Origin: Candidatus Aenigmatarchaeota archaeon | GTDB taxonomy: Archaea > Aenigmatarchaeota > Aenigmatarchaeia > Aenigmatarchaeales > DAIDAN01 | DNA length: 14,185 nt | NCBI GenBank assembly: GCA_027310605.1 | Contig: DAIDAN010000011.1 | Span: 1 to 14,185, forward strand | Reading direction: 5' to 3' | Part shown: piece by piece, positions 6,342 to 11,324 of the stretch | How positions within the stretch are numbered: position 1 is the stretch's first letter | Layout of the letters: each line of letters begins with the position of its first letter | Made by a program: the position numbers and the translations under genes | The notes under the pieces: model-generated | The model's database searches: none | The model's input: the letters and a program-made list of their open reading frames with translations, nothing else | What the model was told of the DNA's origin: nothing

Positions 6342-8360
6342 ATGAAACTCGTGAAATCAGTTTGCCCTTACTGCGGCGTTGGCTGCGGGCTTTTCTTAAA
6401 AGTCGGGAAGGGGAAAATTATCGGCGTGGTGCCAGACAAGGACCATCCCGTCTCGAAGGGCGAGCTCTGCATAAAAGGCGCTGCCCTTGACAATGTCGTG
6501 AACAGCAGGGAAAGATTGCGATATCCGCTTATCAAAAAAAATGGAAAATTGGTAAAGACAACTTGGGAAAAGGCGATCAAGGCGGTTGCAGACAAATTCT
6601 TCGAGATAAAAATGAAGTACGGGCAGAACTCGCTCGGCGTTTTCTCATCCGCGAAGTGCACCAACGAGGAGAACTACCTGATACAGAAGTTCGCGCGCGT
6701 CTGTCTTGGCACGAACAATATTGACAACTGCACAAGGCTCTGCCATGCTCCTTCATTCTCGGCGATGAACGAGGAGCTTCACAGGGGAGCGATGACAAAC
6801 AGCTATGAGGACTTGCCGGAGGCGGACTGCATTCTCATAATCGGCTCCAACCCTGCTGCAACCCAGCCGATAGGCTTCCATCGCCTGTTGGAATGCCAGA
6901 AGCGCGGAGGCAGGATAATAACAGTCGATGTTCGGCGGAGCGAGACCGCGGAAAAATCAAACCTGTTCCTGCAGATAAATCCGGGAACGGATGTATTTTT
7001 TGCAGCCGCGTTGCTGAAAATAATTCTCTCGGAAGGGAAGGAAAACAGCCTTTTCATCTGCGAAAACGTTTCCGGATTCGAAGAGATGAAAAAATACCTT
7101 GAGAAATACCCTCTGGAGATAATGGCAAAGACCTGCGGCGTGAGCGAGACCCTGCTGAAGAACGTTGCATACATTTACGCAACAGCGAAAAGCTCCGCGA
7201 TAATTAACGGGATGGGCGTCACGCAGCAGCCTTTCGGCGTGGAGGGCGTGCTCGCTATAGCGAACCTTGCATTGCTCACGGGAAACATAGGAAAGCCAGG
7301 CTCGGGCATAAATCCTCTGCGCGGCTGCAACAATGTGCAGGGAAGCTGCGACATGGGATGCCTTCCTGATTTTTATCCCGGATATGCGCCGCTCTCTGAA
7401 GGAACAGTGAAAAAATTCCAGGCTCTTTGGAATGCTGAACTGCCTGTTGAAAAAGGTTTTTCAGAAACCGAGATGATTGAAGCAATTGGAGAAAAAATAC
7501 TCGGGATGTACATAATAGGAGAGAACCCGGCGCTGTCGCATCCTAACCTGAACGAGACTGAAAAAAATCTGAAGGATTTGGAGTTCCTTGTGGTTCAGGA
7601 CATGTTCCTGACAGAGACTGCAAGACTTGCAGATGTTGTCCTGCCTGCAGCCTCATTTGCTGAAAAAACCGGAACAGTAACGAACACGGAAAGAAGGGTG
7701 CAGCTTATTGGGCAGGCGCTGAAGCCGGAAGGTTGCAAGACTGATTTCGAGATTGTGAACCTGATTGCAAAAGAGATGGGATTCAAAAAACAGTTTGCCT
7801 GCAAAAAGCCGGAGGAGATTTTCTCGGAAATAAGGGGCGCGGTGCCGCAGTATTCGGGCATAACCTATCAAAGGCTTGAAAAGCGCCCAATGCAATGGCC
7901 CTGCAACAAGGAAAATCCTGACGGCACAAGGATAATATTTTCTGACAACAAAAAAAAGGATTTTGTTTTTTATCCGGTTGTTCTGAAATATGCGCGTGAA
8001 AATCCAGACTATCCGCTGAAGCTTATTTCCCACCGCTCGTTGGAACAATACAATACCGGAACATTCTCAAGGAAGGTTGAGGCGCTGAACAAAATAAGAC
8101 CAGAGAATTTTCTGGAGGTGAACAAGACAGATGCAGCGAAACTGAGTATTGCTGATAATGAAACCGTGAAAGTTGTTTCCGAGTTCGGTGAATTACAAAT
8201 AAAAGCGAAAATCAGCGATGTTCCGATAGGAGTCGTGGCCGCGGAAAACCATTTCTGCGAATCTCCGTTGAATAAGCTGACTTCTTCCATTGTCGACCCG
8301 GTCTCGAAGACGCCGGCTTACAAGAGCTGCAGGGTCAGGATTGAGAAAATCGCGCAGTAA
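6342..8360 (+). CDS. fdhA: Formate dehydrogenase-type molybdopterin oxidoreductase, catalytic subunit
   Basis: A 672-aa protein of the molybdopterin (bis-MGD) oxidoreductase family. One [4Fe-4S] site is formed by C8-x2-C11-x3-C15 and C43, followed by K45, the conserved lysine between cluster and cofactor. NIDNCTRLCHAPS carries C134-H135. In formate dehydrogenases this Cys (or Sec) binds Mo/W and the His follows it. Further FdhA signatures: GMGVTQQPFGVEGV, PLRGCNNVQGSCDMG, GENPALSHPNLNET and DVVLPAASFAEKTGTVTNTE. The C-terminal cofactor-capping domain starts near residue 560. Length is typical of minimal FdhA without extra ferredoxin domains. C134 is TGC, so no selenocysteine. No beta subunit or hydrogenase partner is adjacent. 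Some extra Cys (106, 121, 130) are unusual. Confidence 0.93.
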   Translation: MKLVKSVCPYCGVGCGLFLKVGKGKIIGVVPDKDHPVSKGELCIKGAALDNVVNSRERLRYPLIKKNGKLVKTTWEKAIKAVADKFFEIKMKYGQNSLGVFSSAKCTNEENYLIQKFARVCLGTNNIDNCTRLCHAPSFSAMNEELHRGAMTNSYEDLPEADCILIIGSNPAATQPIGFHRLLECQKRGGRIITVDVRRSETAEKSNLFLQINPGTDVFFAAALLKIILSEGKENSLFICENVSGFEEMKKYLEKYPLEIMAKTCGVSETLLKNVAYIYATAKSSAIINGMGVTQQPFGVEGVLAIANLALLTGNIGKPGSGINPLRGCNNVQGSCDMGCLPDFYPGYAPLSEGTVKKFQALWNAELPVEKGFSETEMIEAIGEKILGMYIIGENPALSHPNLNETEKNLKDLEFLVVQDMFLTETARLADVVLPAASFAEKTGTVTNTERRVQLIGQALKPEGCKTDFEIVNLIAKEMGFKKQFACKKPEEIFSEIRGAVPQYSGITYQRLEKRPMQWPCNKENPDGTRIIFSDNKKKDFVFYPVVLKYARENPDYPLKLISHRSLEQYNTGTFSRKVEALNKIRPENFLEVNKTDAAKLSIADNETVKVVSEFGELQIKAKISDVPIGVVAAENHFCESPLNKLTSSIVDPVSKTPAYKSCRVRIEKIAQ

Positions 8361-8404
8361 TACAAGTATTTATCCTTTTTCCGCGAATAATAATCGGTGA
8401 TTAA

Positions 8405-8677
8405 ATGACAGAGTGTGTTCTTTATTCTATGAAAAAGAAAGGCGTACCTGCGAATAAAGTTGTTGCGAGAGATTGGCCAGGAGATATAGAAGATTATTGT
8501 ATGACGCATTCATGTCCGGCGGATGGAGCTATAATTGAGAATGACGGAGTCTATGAAAACGGTATGAATATAAGAGCTGGTATAATTCCTAATTATTGTT
8601 GGACTGATATGATGGGTGAAGAAATAGAGAAGCATCCTATCGGAAGTCCGTTTGCGCCAAGAAAAAATTCCAGATAA
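8405..8677 (+). CDS. Small Cys-containing hypothetical protein (90 aa)
   Basis: Unrecognised. It begins MTECVLYSMKKKGVPANKVV and contains YCMTHSC and NYCW, giving four cysteines, with no membrane segment. A metal- or disulfide-binding role is possible but unproven. GGTGA at 8396-8400 lies 4 nt before ATG 8405, and GTATTTATCC at 8366-8375 is a plausible TATA, so the gene has its own promoter downstream of fdhA. Its stop codon directly abuts the stop of the minus-strand gene at 8678. Codon use is more AT-rich than in fdhA. Confidence 0.65.
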   Translation: MTECVLYSMKKKGVPANKVVARDWPGDIEDYCMTHSCPADGAIIENDGVYENGMNIRAGIIPNYCWTDMMGEEIEKHPIGSPFAPRKNSR

Positions 8678-8857
8678 TTACCCCGTCGCCTTCGGTATCA
8701 CTCCGATTTTCTCCAACAGGAACCATACCGTCAGGAAAAGCAGCGCGCCGGTTGCGATTATCGACAGCGCGGAAAATTCCTGCGCGAAAAACGCGAAAGC
8801 CAGAACCTTGTAGCAGACATAAATCGCGAGGATGTCGCGGATGATGGAGCGAAGCAT
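8678..8857 (-). CDS. Small two-helix membrane protein (59 aa)
   Basis: A 59-codon frame read from ATG 8857 to TAA 8680-8678, beginning MLRSIIRDILAIYVCYKVLA and ending GVIPKATG. Two hydrophobic stretches (residues ~9-25 and ~31-48) are separated by QEFS and predict a membrane hairpin. No family recognised. It follows the 8872-9627 gene on the same strand with 14 bp between, and GTGAT lies about 5 nt before the ATG, so the two are probably co-transcribed. The GC-rich third codon positions (CGC, ATC, GCG, CTG) match the genuine genes here. Confidence 0.65.
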   Translation of the reverse strand: MLRSIIRDILAIYVCYKVLAFAFFAQEFSALSIIATGALLFLTVWFLLEKIGVIPKATG

Positions 8858-8871
8858 TTGAAATCACTTTT

Positions 8872-9627
8872 CTATTTTTCTATTTTAAATCTGAAATCGT
8901 TCCTGCTCCAGAACCAAAGCGGCGGATGCATGTCTATGGGATTGATTCCAGAGCCTTCCAAAACATTCCTCCATCTCTCGGATATTTTTTCTTTCGAAAG
9001 TTTTTCCGCCTCTTCTCTCGTTATTACTCCCAACAGGACCGAGCATTTCGTGACGCGAGTGTCAGGAGCTATCTCGATGAAATGTGAATTTTTCAAGTCA
9101 ACATTCCCGTAGCTTTTCAATATGAAGCACCAGTAATTGAATATCTTCGGTCCTGAAAGATAAGGAAAACCTTTTTTATTTTCTTTCTGAATTGTTTGTT
9201 TTAATTTCAGGTAATTATTATCCGCGCTTTCCAGAAGGTTTTGGAAAGAGCCCCATTTGTTAAAAACCGTTTTCGAAATTGTTTGCCAAGTGCTTACGTG
9301 CTTGTTCGGCTGCAAAACAATCTTGTATTTTGATAGGAGAGCCCTGATTTCTGCAGAATCCATTGCAGAGACTTGACCAACGTCGAAAACTTTCCCGCAT
9401 TCGGAATCCTTGAAAGAATTGAGCGCAGCTTCCCACAGTTTGTAACTGTCGCGCTGGTAGTTCAGGCCCATCGGAAGCGTGAAATATGCAAGCCTTGCTT
9501 CCTGCTCGCCGTCAGAAAAACCGGGATTGGAATCTTCCGGCATTCTCGTGAATCCGAGTTTGCCGGCCTCGTAAGCGTCCAGCAACAGCCTGCATTTAGA
9601 GACAACATCTTCTTTGTCAACGCCCAT
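8872..9627 (-). CDS. Unknown protein, possibly divergent HhH-GPD (DNA glycosylase-like)
   Basis: A 251-aa soluble protein. Residues 155-168 (PYLSGPKIFNYWCF) resemble the hairpin of HhH-GPD proteins (LPGxGxKxA), and residues 187-201 (IAPDTRVTKCSVLLG) resemble the following (V)(P/V)DTHV.R...LG segment, whose Asp is catalytic. K161 and D189 would then be the lysine/aspartate pair. The C-terminus has a distinctive HPPLWFWSRNDFRFK and the N-terminal half has GFSDGEQEARLAYFTLPMGL. No confident family name can be given; a fold search is needed to accept or reject the HhH idea. ATG 9627 is preceded 20 nt upstream by ATTTATTAAG, fitting a leaderless start. Confidence 0.8.
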   Translation of the reverse strand: MGVDKEDVVSKCRLLLDAYEAGKLGFTRMPEDSNPGFSDGEQEARLAYFTLPMGLNYQRDSYKLWEAALNSFKDSECGKVFDVGQVSAMDSAEIRALLSKYKIVLQPNKHVSTWQTISKTVFNKWGSFQNLLESADNNYLKLKQTIQKENKKGFPYLSGPKIFNYWCFILKSYGNVDLKNSHFIEIAPDTRVTKCSVLLGVITREEAEKLSKEKISERWRNVLEGSGINPIDMHPPLWFWSRNDFRFKIEK

Positions 9628-9647
9628 ACAACGGATTGAGAACTAAT

Positions 9648-9657
9648 CTTAATAAAT
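9648..9657 (-). promoter_or_regulatory. TATA box for the gene starting at 9627
   Basis: ATTTATTAAG on the minus strand ends about 20 nt before ATG 9627, directly after the stop of the ferritin-like gene. Confidence 0.5.
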
Positions 9658-9659
9658 TC

Positions 9660-9881
9660 TTACATCTCCTCCTTCCTGAACTTCTCGCTCTCGACCGGGT
9701 CAATCTTGCGGATGAGTTTCGTCAGCTCCGCGACGTGCTCCTTCTCGTCCGCGATTATGTGCTCCAGCGTTTTCTTCGCCTCGCCGCTCATCTCGTCTAT
9801 ATGCGCCTGATACTGGTTTATCGCATTGAGCTCGCCCACCAAGTCGTCGCGCAGCATTTTCAGCAGTTTGGAATCAGCCAT
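9660..9881 (-). CDS. Half-ferritin (ferritin-like diiron domain)
   Basis: A 73-aa two-helix protein. GELNAINQYQAHIDEM provides E17, and HIIADEKEHVAELTKLI provides E46-x2-H49. One E plus an ExxH per chain is half of a diiron site, so two chains must dimerise to form a ferroxidase centre, as in encapsulated-ferritin and related short ferritin-like proteins. The E17-to-E46 spacing (29) is close to that group. Likely role: iron oxidation/storage or peroxide protection. No encapsulin gene is in the window. The start is ATG 9881, supported by a strong GAGGTG 7 nt upstream; a TTG two codons earlier lies between SD and ATG. Confidence 0.88.
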   Translation of the reverse strand: MADSKLLKMLRDDLVGELNAINQYQAHIDEMSGEAKKTLEHIIADEKEHVAELTKLIRKIDPVESEKFRKEEM

Positions 9882-9980
9882 TCTCAACCACCTCGCAGTT
9901 TTTAGTTTTAAGAAAAAATCGACGTTAGTTTTGCAGTGTTTTCGTGTGTTCTGGTTTTGTTTTTGTATTTCTTTATTACG

Positions 9981-10028
9981 AAAACCGTTTTTGTAAAATC
10001 ATAATTATCAACAGATACGAACGGTTTT
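9981..10028 (+). repeat. Inverted-repeat element, copy B
   Basis: AAAACCGTT (9981-9989) and AACGGTTTT (10020-10028) are exact inverse complements with a 30-nt loop containing TTATCAAC. Arms, loop length and part of the loop match the element at 6197-6243 read on the opposite strand. It lies in the 171-bp gene-free stretch between the half-ferritin and HypC-like genes. I see nothing else there apart from T-rich sequence and a possible TATA near 9906-9913. Confidence 0.6.
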
Positions 10029-10052
10029 AGCGTTTTCAATAAAATTCCATAT

Positions 10053-10208
10053 TCAAGCTTTATCCACGATCGTCCCGAGCGCAACAAAGACCGTATCGCC
10101 TTTCTTTATCTTTATGTCCGGCCGCACCTCGAGCGTTTTTTTCTTCCTGCCCATCTCCACGACTGCCTTCCCTTTCTTCACTTCCAGAACGCGCGCCTTT
10201 GAGAGCAT
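10053..10208 (-). CDS. HypC-like small beta-barrel protein
   Basis: A 51-aa protein reading MLSKARVLEVKKGKAVVEMG, then a basic strand, then VRPDIKIKKGDTVFVALGTI. The layout (strand, G-K-A-x-V-x-x-x-G, then D(V/I)K(V/I)xxGD-x-V) is that of the HypC/HupF hydrogenase maturation chaperone. The family's essential Cys2 is replaced by Leu, and the usual VHxGFA region reads VALGTI without His. It therefore probably keeps the small OB-like fold but not the Fe-cyanide carrier function. No hydrogenase gene is nearby. ATG 10208 has AGAGGTT (10215-10221) as SD and ATTTATAAG (10253-10261) as TATA, implying a leader of about 22 nt. Confidence 0.65.
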   Translation of the reverse strand: MLSKARVLEVKKGKAVVEMGRKKKTLEVRPDIKIKKGDTVFVALGTIVDKA

Positions 10209-10252
10209 AATTAGAACCTCTCAACTTCAATAATATGAATTCTTCTTCGCGG

Positions 10253-10261
10253 CTTATAAAT
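10253..10261 (-). promoter_or_regulatory. TATA box, HypC-like gene
   Basis: ATTTATAAG on the minus strand, followed by an SD (AGAGGTT) 6 nt before ATG 10208. It lies about 40 bp past the tRNA 3' end. Confidence 0.5.
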
Positions 10262-10316
10262 GTTGGCTCTTGAGAAATTCGGAAAGCAAAATAATGGACT
10301 GGTAGCGGGAGCTGGA

Positions 10317-10351
10317 ATTATTTAGGATAATAAAGATTCTTATATTCCTAT
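10317..10351 (-). other. tRNA intron 3 (T loop, after position 59)
   Basis: 35 nt. Inner helix UAGGA/UCCUA continues, after a 2x2 internal loop, into AUAAG/CUUUAU pairing. Between the T stem and this helix lie exactly 7 nt on each side, the 4+3 layout of a bulge-helix-bulge. Cutting after the second base of each bulge leaves A59 and U60. The central 4-nt segments (UUCA and AAUA) barely pair, so this would be a relaxed form. Confidence 0.85.
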
Positions 10352-10378
10352 TTTGAACCAGCGGCCTTTGGGTTATGA

Positions 10379-10418
10379 ATTTGGTTGGCTTAAGACTTTT
10401 TTGTAAAATTAAGTCAAT
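10379..10418 (-). other. tRNA intron 2 (anticodon loop, 32/33)
   Basis: 40 nt. The bulge-helix-bulge is clear. Exon UUGG (27-30) pairs with intron CCAA as a 4-bp central helix. The 5' bulge is GC|A and the 3' bulge AU|U. The inner helix is UUGACUUAA with UUAAGCCAA: 8 pairs and one A-C mismatch. Cleavage after the second base of each bulge yields the loop CUCAUAA. Confidence 0.9.
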
Positions 10419-10429
10419 GCCCAACGGGC

Positions 10430-10498
10430 AATTTGTCAAACGGCGCCTCAAAAGGGAAGGAGGTACCGTAGGAGGAAACCGTAGGTTTCCCTCCCGAC
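10430..10498 (-). other. tRNA intron 1 (D arm)
   Basis: 69 nt. Removal between A21 and G22 gives a perfect GGGC/GCCC D stem; a 3-nt shift (10427-10495) gives GUCC and is the alternative. The intron holds two strong hairpins. One pairs 10484-10494 with 10471-10480 (GGAGGGAAACC with GGTTTCCTCC, one bulged base). The other pairs 10460-10469 with 10440-10449 (ACGG/CCGT and CCTC/GAGG). The splice-site structure itself is weak by eye. Confidence 0.8.
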
Positions 10499-10530
10499 TC
10501 CAGGCTGCCCCATCCCGCTATCTGCAACGA

Positions 10531-10557
10531 TTATAAGATTTAAAAGTTATATAAAGG
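10531..10557. promoter_or_regulatory. Shared divergent promoter region, tRNA-iMet and rnhB
   Basis: An AT-rich block holds TTTTAAAT (10538-10545, minus strand, about 22 nt before tRNA position 1) and GTTATATAAAGG (10546-10557, plus strand, placing rnhB transcription start near 10577). The two TATA boxes are adjacent. Confidence 0.55.
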
Positions 10558-10573
10558 TGATTTGGACGAGAGA

Positions 10574-10585
10574 GTTACCGGTAAC
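10574..10585. promoter_or_regulatory. 12-bp palindrome at the rnhB transcription start
   Basis: GTTACCGGTAAC is a perfect palindrome that overlaps the predicted rnhB start site. Its place between TATA box and SD suits a repressor operator. This is position-based inference only. Confidence 0.35.
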
Positions 10586-10606
10586 AAATAAGAGGTGAAA
10601 AATGTT

Positions 10607-11323
10607 GTGACAACTATCTTAGGGATTGACGAAAGCGGCAATGGGTAAGAGGAAAAACTTCTATCCACCGAAAGAGGAGCTGTCATCGGTCCCTTGGTTC
10701 TCGCGGGCGTGATGATTGACGAGAAGGACGAGCAGAAGCTGCGCGGCATCGGAGTGAAGGACAGCAAGATGCTCACGCCGAAGCAGCGCGAGCGGATGTT
10801 CGGTGAGATAAAAGCCGTGGCAAAGGACTATGTGATTCTAAAAATCTCCGCGAAGGAGATAGACGAAGGCCGCGTTATCAAGAATTTGAACAGGCTTGAA
10901 GCCGAGAAGATGGCCGAGATAATAAGGATATTGAAAGCGGACCGCGCTTATGTTGACGCGCCGCAGGTTTCTACTGACAAGTTCAAGCAATATCTGCTCG
11001 CATTGGCGAAAAACCATACCGAGATAATAGCGGAAAATTACGCGGACAAGACTTATCCCGTCTGCTCTGCCGCTTCCATACTCGCGAAAGTGGAGAGGGA
11101 CAGGGAAATTGAAGAGATAAAAAAACAGGCAGGCTATGATTTCGGAGTCGGCTACTCGCATGATGAGAGGACAATAAATTTCCTGCACCACCTTCTTGAC
11201 AAGCATAAGGGCGAGTTCCCAGATTTTGTGAGAAAGAGCTGGATAACTGCCATTGATATCAAGGAAGCGCGAAAGCAGAAAAAGCTCGGCGAGTTCAAGG
11301 TAAGGGAAGTCGAGGACGATTGA
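10607..11323 (+). CDS. rnhB: Ribonuclease HII, interrupted by a 33-nt intron
   Basis: RNase HII cleaves the RNA strand of RNA/DNA hybrids and removes single ribonucleotides. Exon 1 (10607-10640, GTG start) encodes VTTILGIDESG. Exon 2 (10674-11323) continues RGAVIGPLVLAGVMIDE, giving a spliced 227-aa protein of normal archaeal length. The acids fall at D8, E9, D106 and D136, the same spacing as D7/E8/D105/D135 of Thermococcus kodakarensis RNase HII. Also seen are GVKDSKMLTP, ADKTYPVCSAASILAKVERD and GYSHDERT. Unspliced, the frame meets TAA at 10646. The GTG has AGAGGTGA (10591-10598) 8 nt upstream; ATG 10602 reads only ATG-TTG-TGA. A start at TTG 10694 would lose D8 and E9. The next gene begins 1 nt after the stop. 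Confidence 0.93.
10641..10673 (+). other. Candidate bulge-helix-bulge intron in rnhB mRNA
   Basis: 33 nt inside the codon for R12. Inner hairpin: 10642-10651 (UGGGUAAGAG) pairs with 10658-10667 (CUUCUAUCCA) at 9 of 10 positions, with one A-C mismatch and loop GAAAAA. Flanks: 10636-10638 (CGG) pairs with 10668-10670 (CCG), plus a G-A at 10635/10671. This leaves 3-nt bulges CA|A (10639-10641) and AA|G (10672-10674). Cutting after the second base of each joins GGC-AGA-GGA and restores SGRG. An outer helix GAC/GUC (10628-10630, 10682-10684) is present but not adjacent. Confidence 0.85.
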
Positions 11324-11324
11324 T

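Larger units (their letters stand above)
10300..10519 (-). tRNA. Initiator tRNA-Met (CAU) with three introns
   Basis: The mature tRNA is assembled from four exons: 10519-10499, 10429-10419, 10378-10352 and 10316-10303, with CCA encoded at 10302-10300. All stems pair fully: acceptor AGCGGGA/UCCCGCU, D stem GGGC/GCCC, anticodon stem UUGGG/CCCAA, T stem GCUGG/CCAGC. The anticodon loop is CUCAUAA and the T loop UUCAAAU. The A1-U72 pair and three consecutive G-C pairs at the base of the anticodon loop (29-31/39-41) are the hallmarks of the archaeal initiator. Introns of 69, 40 and 35 nt sit in the D arm, between positions 32 and 33, and in the T loop. Exact boundaries can shift by a few bases, notably for the first intron. 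TTTTAAAT at 10538-10545 is the likely TATA. Confidence 0.95.

Noticed and set aside
6741..6743. Selenocysteine at the FdhA metal-ligand position
   Set aside because: The codon is TGC, and no in-frame TGA occurs in the gene.
9259..9275. Third copy of the AAAACCG inverted-repeat element
   Set aside because: Only the short AAAACCGTTTTCG string matches; there is no second arm at the right distance and it lies inside a coding region.
10254..10451. 65-codon minus-strand open frame
   Set aside because: It lies across exons and introns of the initiator tRNA and has no coding signature.
10461..10494. Direct repeats CCGTAGG as a CRISPR-like or mobile repeat
   Set aside because: They are parts of the two hairpins inside tRNA intron 1; there are only two copies and no spacer pattern.
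10635..10680. Translational bypass of the hairpin in rnhB, as in phage T4 gene 60
   Set aside because: Bypass between the available glycine codons would drop the RG of the SGRG motif, while splicing at the bulges gives the expected residues.
10607..11323. rnhB as a pseudogene or frameshifted gene
   Set aside because: The insert is 33 nt, keeps frame, folds into a hairpin, and its removal restores the exact motif; the rest of the gene is intact and conserved.
10694..11323. Shorter RNase HII starting at TTG 10694
   Set aside because: It would lack the catalytic D8 and E9 and the glycine loop, and no SD is placed for it.
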